Assembly (NCBI GenBank): GCA_009926905.1
Contig: RFNX01000594.1
Location: 1-6,063 of the forward strand
Length of the DNA stretch: 6,063 nt
Reading direction: 5' to 3'
DNA from: Flavobacteriales bacterium
GTDB lineage: Bacteria > Bacteroidota > Bacteroidia > Flavobacteriales_D > Crocinitomicaceae
Numbering within the stretch: the first letter of the stretch is position 1; each line of letters starts with the position of its first letter. Positions 1-6,036 of the stretch are shown here, one piece after another. The notes under the pieces are model-generated. The model was not told the DNA's origin. It saw nothing but the letters and a program-made list of their open reading frames with translations, and ran no database searches. The translations under genes and the position numbers were made by a program.

Positions 1-614
1 TGTGTAACAATTACAATTGTAAAATCCTTTTTAAGTTTTAGTATTAATTCTTCTATTTTTTTTGTGCTTATTGGGTCAAGTGCAGAACAAGGTTCATCCA
101 TCAGAATTACTTCCGGTCTCAAAACCACTGTACGGGCAATGCAAAGTCGTTGTTGTTGTCCTCCTGATAACTTCACTGCTGGCTTTTTTAACTCATCTTT
201 TACTTCGTCCCATAAAAAACTTTCTCGTAAAGCATTTTCAATTAATTGAGGAATTTCATTTTTGGGATAATTGTGAATTTTTAAAGCGTAGGAAAGATTT
301 TCATAAATGCTTTTGGGCAAAGGATTTGGTTTTTGAAAGACCATGCCTATTCGTTTACGAATATCTGTAACTGAATTCTTTTTGTCATACAAATCCAAGT
401 CATCTAAAAATAATTTTCCTTCTATTCTAGCATCGGGTGATAAATCATGCATACGATTAAAGCAGCGAAGCAATGTAGATTTTCCGCACCCCGAAGGACC
501 AATTAAGGAGGTTACCTGATTTTTAGGAAAATCAATAGTTACATTTTTTAGGATTTGCTTTTTCCCAAAATACAGGTTTAGATTTTCTGCTCGTAGTTTA
601 ATTGCATCCATCAT
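1..614 (-). CDS. pstB: Phosphate ABC transporter ATP-binding protein PstB (3' end outside window)
   Basis: This is the ATPase that powers phosphate import through the PstC-PstA channel on the cytoplasmic face of the inner membrane. Translating the minus strand from 614 gives 204 uninterrupted residues before the window ends. Visible ABC motifs are Walker A GPSGCGKST (residues 39-47), a Q-loop with the PstB-typical MVFQKPNPLPKSIYEN (91-106), signature LSGGQQQR (149-156), Walker B ILMDEP (170-175) and D-loop SALD (177-180). The last complete codons read IVIVT, and the two remaining bases (CA) fit the conserved H-loop histidine. About 45 C-terminal residues are therefore expected off the edge, given a usual length near 250. 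The start is either ATG 614-612 or ATG 611-609. Both overlap the pstA stop (ATGA and TGATG), so translation is probably coupled to pstA. The family assignment is very secure. Confidence 0.96.
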   Translation of the reverse strand, partial: MMDAIKLRAENLNLYFGKKQILKNVTIDFPKNQVTSLIGPSGCGKSTLLRCFNRMHDLSPDARIEGKLFLDDLDLYDKKNSVTDIRKRIGMVFQKPNPLPKSIYENLSYALKIHNYPKNEIPQLIENALRESFLWDEVKDELKKPAVKLSGGQQQRLCIARTVVLRPEVILMDEPCSALDPISTKKIEELILKLKKDFTIVIVT

Positions 615-1462
615 AATTCTTGTGTTCTATTTTTAAATCGTACATAAAAAGCAATTATATTGAGTAAAAACACTAAAAGAATTAATACTGTAGCCGTTCC
701 GTATGCTAAAGGTCTTACCTGCTCGATTGCGTTGTGTTGAGTAGATAACATATATAAGTGATATGGTAAAGCCATAAATTCTTGATTTGCTGAAGCACTA
801 ACTCCATTTATGTAAAAAGCAACGCCAGTAAATAAAATAGGTGCGGTTTCTCCTGCGGCTCTTGATAATGTTAAAATCACTCCAGTTAAAATGCCAGGCA
901 AGGCTTTGGGTAATACAACATCTTTAATAGTTTCTACTTGTGTTACACCTAAAGCTAAAGTTGCCTCCCGCAAACTATTGGGTACTCTTTTTAAGGCTTC
1001 TTCTGTAGTTGTAATAATGTAAGGTAAAGAAAGTAAGCCCAATGTGAGACCAGCGGATAATATAGACGTGCCAAAATGCAATGCTTGTACAAATAAGGCT
1101 AAACCAAATAAACCATATATTATTGATGGAATACCAGCTAAATTTCTAATTGAAGCGCGAATAATATTTGTTAGCAAAGAAGGTTTTGCGTATTCATTTA
1201 AATAAATGGCACAGGCAACTCCAAACGGTACGGCAAATAATGTGGTAATAAAAGTAAGTAAAACGGTACCAATAATTGCTGGAAGGATTCCTCCTTTTGT
1301 CATACCATTTCTTGGAAAAGAGGAAATGAAATTCCAAGATAAACTGGAAAATCCTTTAGAAAAAATATCCCATAATATAATGCTTAAAAAGAGGCAAACT
1401 GTTAAAGTACTGCAACAAAGTACAATCCAATTCGCCGTATTTTTAATTTTTTTTATATTCAT
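611..1462 (-). CDS. pstA: Phosphate ABC transporter permease PstA
   Basis: Inner-membrane permease that pairs with PstC to form the phosphate channel. The 283-residue length is normal for PstA. Hydrophobic segments lie at about 12-32, 58-88, 110-128, 131-152, 185-215 and 254-274, consistent with six helices. The cytoplasmic EAA loop that contacts PstB runs from E166 to G190 (REATLALG...VLPKALPG). The following helix carries SRAAGETAP (200-208), with the Arg and Glu that are conserved in Pst permeases. The string TKGGILPAIIGT (55-66) is also typical of PstA. Its ATG shares one base with the pstC stop codon (TAATG at 1464-1460), and its own TGA overlaps the pstB start. No frameshift or missing motif was seen. 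PstC and PstA are paralogues; the PstA call rests on gene order and on the SRAAGETAP variant. Confidence 0.95.
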   Translation of the reverse strand: MNIKKIKNTANWIVLCCSTLTVCLFLSIILWDIFSKGFSSLSWNFISSFPRNGMTKGGILPAIIGTVLLTFITTLFAVPFGVACAIYLNEYAKPSLLTNIIRASIRNLAGIPSIIYGLFGLALFVQALHFGTSILSAGLTLGLLSLPYIITTTEEALKRVPNSLREATLALGVTQVETIKDVVLPKALPGILTGVILTLSRAAGETAPILFTGVAFYINGVSASANQEFMALPYHLYMLSTQHNAIEQVRPLAYGTATVLILLVFLLNIIAFYVRFKNRTQEL

Positions 1463-2340
1463 TAGGAATGGAATTTTCTTAACCTATTTGAAAAATATTC
1501 TCCTATAAAATTTATGATAAGAGAAATTAAAAACAATATTGCTGCAATGGCAAATAATGCGAAATAGTGTGTCGTTTGATAAGGAACTTCACCCATTTCA
1601 ATAGCAATAGTTGCAGTGATGGTTCTTACAGAATCTAAAAAACCTTTAGGAATTGCTGCAGCATTTCCAGTAGCCATTAACACGGTCATTGTTTCTCCCA
1701 AAGCCCTTCCTAATCCAAGTAGTACCGCTGCAATTAAACCAGGAAATGCTGCGGGTATTGTTACTTTGAAAAGTGTTTCCCATTTATTAGCTCCCAATGC
1801 CAAAGATGCTTCTCTGTGTGATTTTGGTACTGCATTAATTGCGTCTTCGCTTATTGTAACGATAGTAGGTAAAGCCATTATGGCTAGTAAAATAGAACCA
1901 TTTAAAGCATTTAGACCATTTTGAATACCAAAAACCTGAGCAAGTCCAGGACCTACTAAAACTATTCCCAAAAAACCAATTGCCACAGACGGAATTGCAG
2001 CAAGCATTTCAATAATTGGCTTTAAAAACATTTGTAATTTCTTGGGCGCTAATTCTGATAAATAAGCGGCAGTTAAAATACCTAATGGAACGGCTATTAA
2101 CATAGAACCAAATGCAACAAAAGAAGTGCTAACCAGAAGTGGGATGATGCTATATTTTGTTTCAGGATCCCATTGCGAACCTGTAAAAAAATCAATAGGG
2201 GAAACTTTGAAGAAAAATAAAATGCTATTGGAAAAAAGCATTATGAAAATACCGGCTAACAAAGCTATAGTTATTAGTCCTGTTCCTTTAAAAATGAATT
2301 TAAATAAACGGTCAATTCGCTCTCTACTTTTTGTATTCAT
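1462..2340 (-). CDS. pstC: Phosphate ABC transporter permease PstC
   Basis: Second inner-membrane permease of the phosphate importer. It is 292 residues long, with hydrophobic stretches near 21-44, 65-95, 108-135, 148-165, 196-224 and 258-282, matching six helices. The EAA loop spans 177-201 (REASLALGANKWETLFKV...AAFPG). It is followed by GLGRALGETMTVLMATGN (209-226), the characteristic PstC segment with conserved Arg212 and Glu216. SVRTITATIAIEMGE (237-251) is another PstC-typical block. The start ATG (2340-2338) lies 6 nt after the pstS stop, and the TAA stop overlaps the pstA start by one base. Both point to a single transcript. The start fits because the next residues (MNTKSRERIDRLFK) form the usual positively charged cytoplasmic tail before helix 1. 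Confidence 0.96.
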   Translation of the reverse strand: MNTKSRERIDRLFKFIFKGTGLITIALLAGIFIMLFSNSILFFFKVSPIDFFTGSQWDPETKYSIIPLLVSTSFVAFGSMLIAVPLGILTAAYLSELAPKKLQMFLKPIIEMLAAIPSVAIGFLGIVLVGPGLAQVFGIQNGLNALNGSILLAIMALPTIVTISEDAINAVPKSHREASLALGANKWETLFKVTIPAAFPGLIAAVLLGLGRALGETMTVLMATGNAAAIPKGFLDSVRTITATIAIEMGEVPYQTTHYFALFAIAAILFLISLIINFIGEYFSNRLRKFHS

Positions 2341-2346
2341 TGTTTA

Positions 2347-3171
2347 TTAATTCACTGCGTAATAACCTGATTCTTGAATTATTTTAGCACCAATTGATGA
2401 CTTTTCAAAATCAAGGAATGGTTTAATTTTTTTATAATCACGTTTTTTATAATATTGAAATAATGGACGCTGAAAAAAATATTTACCAGATGCAATTGCT
2501 TTGGCGTCTAAGGGTGAAATGGTTTTTGAATTTCCATGGTACACATTTAGAATTTTCAGCCCTTCCGCATTGCCTTTTAAAACATATCCTACACTAACAT
2601 ACCCGAAACCAGATTCATCTACTTTAATGGCTTCTATGATTTGTGCATTGCCGTTCATTTGTTTCGCATACGGGGAAAAATGAATGTTCAAAATATTTTT
2701 CACATAGTCGTAAGTGCCAGAATTACTTTGTCTTCCATAAATAGTAATTGGCATATTTCGATTTGTTAATAAAGACCAGTTTTGACATTCACCATTAAGT
2801 ATTTTTGCAATATTTTCTGTACTAATAGAATCAATTGGCAACTTATCTGATGTTACAAAAGCTATGGCATCTTGAGCAAAAACAAAAGAATCTATTTCAA
2901 TGTTCCAATGTTTAAACAAATCAAGTTCAGAATATTTAATGCTTCGGGAGGAATTAGCTATATCTGCGTTTCCATTTAACAAAGATGCTAAGCCTAATCC
3001 AGAACCACCTCCAGAAACAGAAACCAATAGCTCATCATTGTTTTTATGAAATTTTTCTGCCAAAACAACAGCAAGATTTACCTCAGTGTCTGACCCTTTT
3101 ATTTTAATGGTATCATTACTTGAGGAACACGCTGTCAATGAAATAACAAGTATAAATTGTAAAAATTTCAT
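2347..3171 (-). CDS. pstS: Phosphate-binding lipoprotein PstS
   Basis: Captures inorganic phosphate and delivers it to PstC-PstA. The 274-residue protein starts with a short lipoprotein signal peptide: MKFLQFILVISLTAC has the lipobox LTAC, so Cys15 is the predicted lipidated first residue of the mature protein. Phosphate-site motifs in order are KGSDT (25-29), SGGGSGLGLASLLNG (53-67), ANSSRSIK (72-79), FAQDAIAFV (98-106) and IYGRQSNSGTY (144-154). All are typical of PBP-like PstS proteins, including the GGGSG and RQSNSGT loops. The length is at the short end of the family, as in other Bacteroidota PstS. It is the first gene of the operon and is transcribed away from the AraC-family gene. The ATG at 3171 is chosen because the signal peptide begins there. 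I saw no convincing Pho box upstream. Confidence 0.95.
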   Translation of the reverse strand: MKFLQFILVISLTACSSSNDTIKIKGSDTEVNLAVVLAEKFHKNNDELLVSVSGGGSGLGLASLLNGNADIANSSRSIKYSELDLFKHWNIEIDSFVFAQDAIAFVTSDKLPIDSISTENIAKILNGECQNWSLLTNRNMPITIYGRQSNSGTYDYVKNILNIHFSPYAKQMNGNAQIIEAIKVDESGFGYVSVGYVLKGNAEGLKILNVYHGNSKTISPLDAKAIASGKYFFQRPLFQYYKKRDYKKIKPFLDFEKSSIGAKIIQESGYYAVN

Positions 3172-3239
3172 TTACAAATTTAACAGTTTAATGTTGCCTA
3201 AATATTAAGAAGTTGTATTTAAAGAGTGGGCAAAATATT

Positions 3240-3369
3240 AGCTAACGTTAGCCGATTTGCGAAATTAGGGGTTTTTAGAATTAAAATTTATTAGACGTAC
3301 AAAACTTGATTTAGCACTTCATTTTCAAAGAATCACAAATCACCCGCTTTTGCAAAATGGTTTTTAGCC
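3240..3369. repeat. Candidate degenerate intergenic inverted repeat
   Basis: The left end begins with GCTAACGTTAGC and continues with GATTTGCGAAATTAGGGG. Read on the opposite strand, the right end begins with GCTAAAAACC and continues with ATTTTGCAAAAGCGGG. The arms share the order GCTAA, TTTGC, AAA, GGG, TTT and ATT, about 17 of 29 positions over the best aligned part, with roughly 60 nt between them. I infer a decayed copy of a dispersed, non-coding inverted repeat such as those common between genes in Bacteroidota. It has no reading frame of its own. The pairing is too imperfect to call a functional stem with confidence. Confidence 0.4.
3241..3252. repeat. Perfect 12-bp palindrome GCTAACGTTAGC
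   Basis: The sequence GCTAACGTTAGC equals its own reverse complement over all 12 bases, and the flanking bases do not extend it. It lies 69 nt upstream of the pstS start codon, so it could be a protein-binding site for the pst promoter. It is equally compatible with being the end of the degenerate intergenic repeat at 3240-3369. The palindrome itself is certain; its role is unknown. Confidence 0.6.
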
Positions 3370-3394
3370 AATCAGACTTCTATTTCGGTCGTCA

Positions 3395-3402
3395 TACATT
3401 TG
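3395..3402 (+). promoter_or_regulatory. Possible distal -7 box (TACATTTG) for the AraC-family gene
   Basis: TACATTTG fully matches the Bacteroidota -7 consensus TAnnTTTG. No TTG is present at the expected distance upstream, so only half of the promoter signature is visible. It lies 82 nt before the preferred start codon at 3485 and would give a leader of roughly 75 nt. Confidence 0.3.
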
Positions 3403-3454
3403 ACTATACTACACATTATCTAACTATTGTGTGTACAAATTTACTAAAAAGCTC

Positions 3455-3462
3455 TACATTTG
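3455..3462 (+). promoter_or_regulatory. Likely proximal -7 box (TACATTTG) for the AraC-family gene
   Basis: This second exact TACATTTG lies 60 bp after the first and 22 nt before the ATG at 3485, predicting a leader of about 15 nt. A TTG at 3427-3429 is upstream, but the 25-nt spacer is longer than the usual 19-20 nt. The box would fall inside the coding region if translation began at the upstream GTG (3431), which is one reason to prefer the ATG at 3485. Confidence 0.4.
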
Positions 3463-3467
3463 CCATT

Positions 3468-3482
3468 ATTTGAATTTTACAA
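3468..3482 (+). promoter_or_regulatory. Weak single half-site resembling the downstream direct repeat
   Basis: ATTTGAATTTTACAA matches each copy of the 15-bp repeat at 4413-4448 in 11 of 15 positions. It lies between the proximal -7 box and the start codon of the regulator, where binding would block its own transcription. No partner copy exists 21 bp away and the region is AT-rich, so this may be chance. Confidence 0.2.
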
Positions 3483-3484
3483 CT

Positions 3485-4414
3485 ATGGTAAACGTAAGTA
3501 TTAGGGATTTTTACAAAGAAATATTTAGTGAAAATGGAAGCCAACTTGATTACTTTTTAGATAGTAAAGGAACTACTGAACTAGGTCACTTTAATGTATT
3601 CGACACAGAAAAGTTTTATTTCAGTGGAAATAAAAAGTCTGAAATGACTTACAACCGAAGATTGTATTACAAAATAAGTCTAATTAAAGGTGAAAATTTG
3701 GTTGAATTTGCTGGTAAAACAGTTCTCATAGAACAGCAAGGGATTTTATTTGCAACACCAAGAATTCCGTACAGATATACCCCACAGAGTAAAGAGCAAT
3801 CGGGATATTTTTGTGTTTTTACCAAAGAGTTTATGTCAAAATCAAAAACAGGTTTGATCATCGATGAACTGCCCATCTATCAGCCCAATAGCGATTTTGT
3901 GTATCAATTAAATGATGAACAGTATCTCGAAATGGAATTAATATTCAAGAAAATGGATTCGGAACTGTCTTCTGACTATGCTTTTAAATATGATTTATTG
4001 CGCAACTATGTATTAGAATTGATTCATACAGGACAGAAATTGAGTCCGATTAAAAGCACTGACGGAGCTACTAATGCAGCGAGTAGAATATCTTCTTTGT
4101 TTATTGAATTACTCGAAAGACAGTTTCCAATAGAAAATGATACACAAGTTATACAACTTAAAACTCCAATTGATTTTGCCACAACACTAGGCATACATAT
4201 AAATCACTTGAATAAAGTATTGAAGGAAACCACAGGAAAAAGTACGATAGAAATTGTCAACGGCAGAATAGTAGAAGAAGCCAAGATATTACTTAAACAA
4301 ACGCAATGGAATGTGTCTGAAATTGCATTTGCGTTGGGGTTTGATGAGGTAGCACATTTCTCTAATTTCTTCAAAAAGCAAACATTACTTTCTCCTTTGA
4401 AATATAGAAATTGA
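3485..4414 (+). CDS. AraC-family transcriptional regulator
   Basis: Cytoplasmic DNA-binding regulator of 309 residues from the ATG at 3485. The N-terminal part (about 20-130) is a beta-rich sensor region resembling the cupin-like domain of many AraC proteins (LIKGENLVEF, GILFATPRIPYRY, EQSGYFCVFTKEF). Its ligand cannot be read from the sequence. The C-terminal domain (about 222-308) has two helix-turn-helix units: the first around 228-251 (DFATTLGIHINHLNKVLKETTG) and the second at 277-299 (VSEIAFALGFDEVAHFSNFFKKQ). It ends with the family's SPLKYR. An in-frame GTG at 3431 would add 18 residues, but that extension overlaps a promoter-like box and does not look like family sequence. Cys110 is the only cysteine. 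The same-strand aldo/keto reductase begins 85 nt downstream, with an operator-like repeat between them, so it is the probable target. Confidence 0.92.
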   Translation: MVNVSIRDFYKEIFSENGSQLDYFLDSKGTTELGHFNVFDTEKFYFSGNKKSEMTYNRRLYYKISLIKGENLVEFAGKTVLIEQQGILFATPRIPYRYTPQSKEQSGYFCVFTKEFMSKSKTGLIIDELPIYQPNSDFVYQLNDEQYLEMELIFKKMDSELSSDYAFKYDLLRNYVLELIHTGQKLSPIKSTDGATNAASRISSLFIELLERQFPIENDTQVIQLKTPIDFATTLGIHINHLNKVLKETTGKSTIEIVNGRIVEEAKILLKQTQWNVSEIAFALGFDEVAHFSNFFKKQTLLSPLKYRN

Positions 4415-4448
4415 TTGAAATTTGCAAATAGTGGATTGCAATTTACAA
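4413..4448 (+). promoter_or_regulatory. Operator-like 15-bp direct repeat with 21-bp period
   Basis: GATTGAAATTTGCAA (4413-4427) and GATTGCAATTTACAA (4434-4448) agree at 13 of 15 positions and start exactly 21 bp apart, two turns of the helix. Known AraC-family activators commonly bind paired direct repeats at about this spacing, on one face of the DNA and next to the promoter. The repeat starts within the stop codon of the AraC-family gene and ends just before a TTG and a GACCTTTG box leading to the reductase. A weaker third copy, GAATACAATTTAACT (4456-4470), matches the second in 10 of 15 positions. The repeat is visible in the sequence; binding by the neighbouring regulator is inferred. 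Confidence 0.5.
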
Positions 4449-4453
4449 GAATC

Positions 4454-4478
4454 TTGAATACAATTTAACTGACCTTTG
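4454..4478 (+). promoter_or_regulatory. Possible promoter for the aldo/keto reductase gene
   Basis: GACCTTTG (4471-4478) matches the -7 consensus TAnnTTTG except for its first base, and a TTG lies at 4454-4456. The 14-nt spacer is shorter than the usual 19-20 nt. Such a suboptimal promoter would suit dependence on an activator bound at the direct repeat just upstream. Transcription would begin near 4484, leaving a leader of about 16 nt. Confidence 0.35.
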
Positions 4479-4499
4479 TATCTCAAAAATTTTAACAAA

Positions 4500-5456
4500 A
4501 TGAAAAATTCAACAATATTAGGAAACAGCACACTCAATGTAAATCGAATAGGTCTTGGTTGCATGGGCATGTCGGAGTTTTATGGTTCTTTTGATGAAAC
4601 CGAATCTATAAATACATTGCATAAAGCAATTGATTTAGGGGTTAATTTTTTCGACACAGCCGACATGTATGCAAGTGGTGCAAATGAAAAATTAATAGGC
4701 AATGCTTTTAAAGGACGTTGGGCTGATGTTATTTTAGCAACCAAATTTGGTGTAATGAGAGGTCCAAATGGCGAATGGCTTGGGCTTAATGGTCAACCAG
4801 CGTATATTCAAAAAGCTTGCGAACAAAGTCTTTTAAATATAGGAACTGAGTCTATTGATTTATATTATATGCACCGTCAAGCTCCTGATGTTGAAATTGA
4901 AGTGATAGTTGGGGCAATGGCTGATTTGGTCAAACAAGGGAAAGTAAAATACATTGGTTTGTCAGAAGTGGATGCAGTAACAATACGAAGAGCACACAAA
5001 GTACATCCAATAACTGCCATTCAATCTGAATATTCATTATGGAGTCGTGAACCTGAACAAGAAATCTTCGATGTTTGCAATGAACTTGGAATTACTTTTG
5101 TCTCATATAGTCCACTAGGACGAGGTTTTTTAACAGGAGCTATTAAAAGTCGTGCTGATTTCGAGGCTGGTGATTTTAGGTTAAGTAACCCAAGATTTAC
5201 AGAAGAAGCAATTAATGAAAACATCAAATTTGTAGAAGTATTAGACCAAATAGCAGAAGCTAAGGGAGTTACAAAAGCACAGGTTGCATTATCTTGGATA
5301 TTGAGTCAAAACGATTCTATTACTGCTATTCCGGGAACAAGAAAAATTCACCGTCTTGAAGAAAATTTGGGTGCATATGATTGTGTGTTACACCAAGCGG
5401 ATATGGAACTTATTGAAGCATCTATTCCTAAAACAACCATTGGAAATCGTTACTAA
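4500..5456 (+). CDS. Aldo/keto reductase, AKR13-like
   Basis: Predicted cytoplasmic NAD(P)H-dependent oxidoreductase of the TIM-barrel aldo/keto reductase superfamily, reducing aldehydes or ketones; its natural substrate cannot be deduced. It has 318 residues, a normal length. The catalytic tetrad is intact: Asp52 and Tyr57 in FFDTADMY, Lys82 in ATKFG and His125 in YYMHRQ. The N-terminal GLGCMGMSEFYG (18-29) is typical of the AKR13-like group (YakC and perakine-reductase relatives). Cofactor-contact regions appear as YSPLGRGFLTG (203-213) and IPGTRKIHRLEENLGA (277-292). The ATG at 4500 is preferred over an in-frame TTG at 4476, because the protein then begins with the usual short strand before the barrel and an A-rich leader precedes it. 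It lies 85 nt after the AraC-family gene with its own promoter-like sequence. Regulation by that neighbour is likely but inferred. Confidence 0.94.
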   Translation: MKNSTILGNSTLNVNRIGLGCMGMSEFYGSFDETESINTLHKAIDLGVNFFDTADMYASGANEKLIGNAFKGRWADVILATKFGVMRGPNGEWLGLNGQPAYIQKACEQSLLNIGTESIDLYYMHRQAPDVEIEVIVGAMADLVKQGKVKYIGLSEVDAVTIRRAHKVHPITAIQSEYSLWSREPEQEIFDVCNELGITFVSYSPLGRGFLTGAIKSRADFEAGDFRLSNPRFTEEAINENIKFVEVLDQIAEAKGVTKAQVALSWILSQNDSITAIPGTRKIHRLEENLGAYDCVLHQADMELIEASIPKTTIGNRY

Positions 5457-5481
5457 CAAAAGATTTGGTTGGGTATTTTCG

Positions 5482-6036
5482 TTAAGGTTTATAGAATTTA
5501 ATTAGCCAAATAAAGCTTGTTAAATACAAAAGTCTTTGAGCAATTCCTTGATAATTTTTTACTAGGCCAAACGATGCGGAAAAACCAATTACCAAAATGA
5601 AAAACATGAAGTGTACCCATTTTTCGCTTTTGTCTGCCGAGTAAAATAGTTGAATTAAAATACCAAGTGTAAAAGCTGCACCTGCAATTTGAGCTAAGAT
5701 AGAATGAATTGTCGACTGTGTTACTGAATAATTGTCAAGATTGAAGTATGGTTTTGTGCAAAATATTCCAGTCAATCCAACACACAAGCCATAAATTAAA
5801 ATGGGAGTAGTCCGCCAAGTCAAACCGTTGGCTAAAATTCCTATCGCTAAGATCAATCCAAATACTAAAAAGCCAAATTGCATTATTAGTTTTCTGTCAT
5901 AACCTTGTGAACCTAAGTCGCTAATTGTGTTTTTTGTCCAGTCGTAATTGTTGGTTGAAAAAATATGAGCAACCACAATTGCCAAAATAAAAAGTGCCGT
6001 CGAAAGGATGTTGTAATTATTTTTTATATAGTCCAT
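5482..6036 (-). CDS. DUF998-type integral membrane protein, function unknown
   Basis: A 184-residue protein with six predicted hydrophobic helices at about 9-27, 51-70, 76-94, 107-131, 140-158 and 166-181. The loop after helix 1 reads NTISDLGSQGYDRKL (36-50), matching the conserved N-x-I-S-x-L-G block of DUF998 membrane proteins. A histidine inside helix 4 (His111) and GIAQR before helix 6 (164-168) also fit that family. No enzymatic or transport role is established, and I assign none. It is convergent with the reductase gene, 25 nt away, with no clear terminator hairpin between them. The ATG at 6036 is preceded by an A-rich leader without a Shine-Dalgarno sequence. Upstream neighbours lie outside the window, so operon membership is unknown. 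Confidence 0.8.
   Translation of the reverse strand: MDYIKNNYNILSTALFILAIVVAHIFSTNNYDWTKNTISDLGSQGYDRKLIMQFGFLVFGLILAIGILANGLTWRTTPILIYGLCVGLTGIFCTKPYFNLDNYSVTQSTIHSILAQIAGAAFTLGILIQLFYSADKSEKWVHFMFFILVIGFSASFGLVKNYQGIAQRLLYLTSFIWLIKFYKP

Larger units (their letters stand above)
3172..3484. other. Divergent intergenic region between pstS and the AraC-family gene
   Basis: These 313 nt separate two divergently transcribed genes and carry no credible reading frame. The region contains a 12-bp palindrome (3241-3252), a 10-bp palindrome (3348-3357), an imperfect inverted repeat linking them, and two TACATTTG promoter-type boxes facing the AraC-family gene. On the minus strand, the only full TAnnTTTG match near pstS is TAAATTTG (3182-3175). 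It lies 3 nt before the start codon and has no TTG at a proper -33 spacing, so the pst promoter is not confidently located. No tRNA, riboswitch or convincing Pho box was recognised. Confidence 0.6.

Noticed and set aside
62..370. Plus-strand open frames across the pstB region
   Set aside because: They are antisense to pstB, which has all ABC ATPase motifs on the minus strand, and the peptides show no family features.
3171..3186. TTTACA and TTAACA repeats near the pstS start resembling PhoP-type boxes
   Set aside because: The spacing is 9 bp rather than 11, and such AT-rich hexamers are expected by chance in this DNA.
3410..3433. CACA...TGTG dyad upstream of the AraC-family gene
   Set aside because: Only the outer four bases of each arm pair well, so it is not a convincing operator.
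3431..3484. Upstream GTG giving an 18-residue N-terminal extension of the AraC-family protein
   Set aside because: The extension does not resemble family sequence and covers a TACATTTG promoter-like box; the ATG at 3485 gives a normal 309-residue protein.
4446..4456. Short dyad CAAGAATCTTG at the end of the direct repeat
   Set aside because: Five-base arms are too short to separate from chance; mentioned only because it overlaps the possible -33 TTG.
4476..4499. TTG start adding eight residues to the aldo/keto reductase
   Set aside because: The TTG overlaps the candidate -7 box, and the ATG at 4500 gives the normal N-terminus for the family.
5457..5481. Possible bidirectional terminator between the convergent reductase and DUF998 genes
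   Set aside because: No GC-rich stem or clear inverted repeat is visible in the 25-nt gap.
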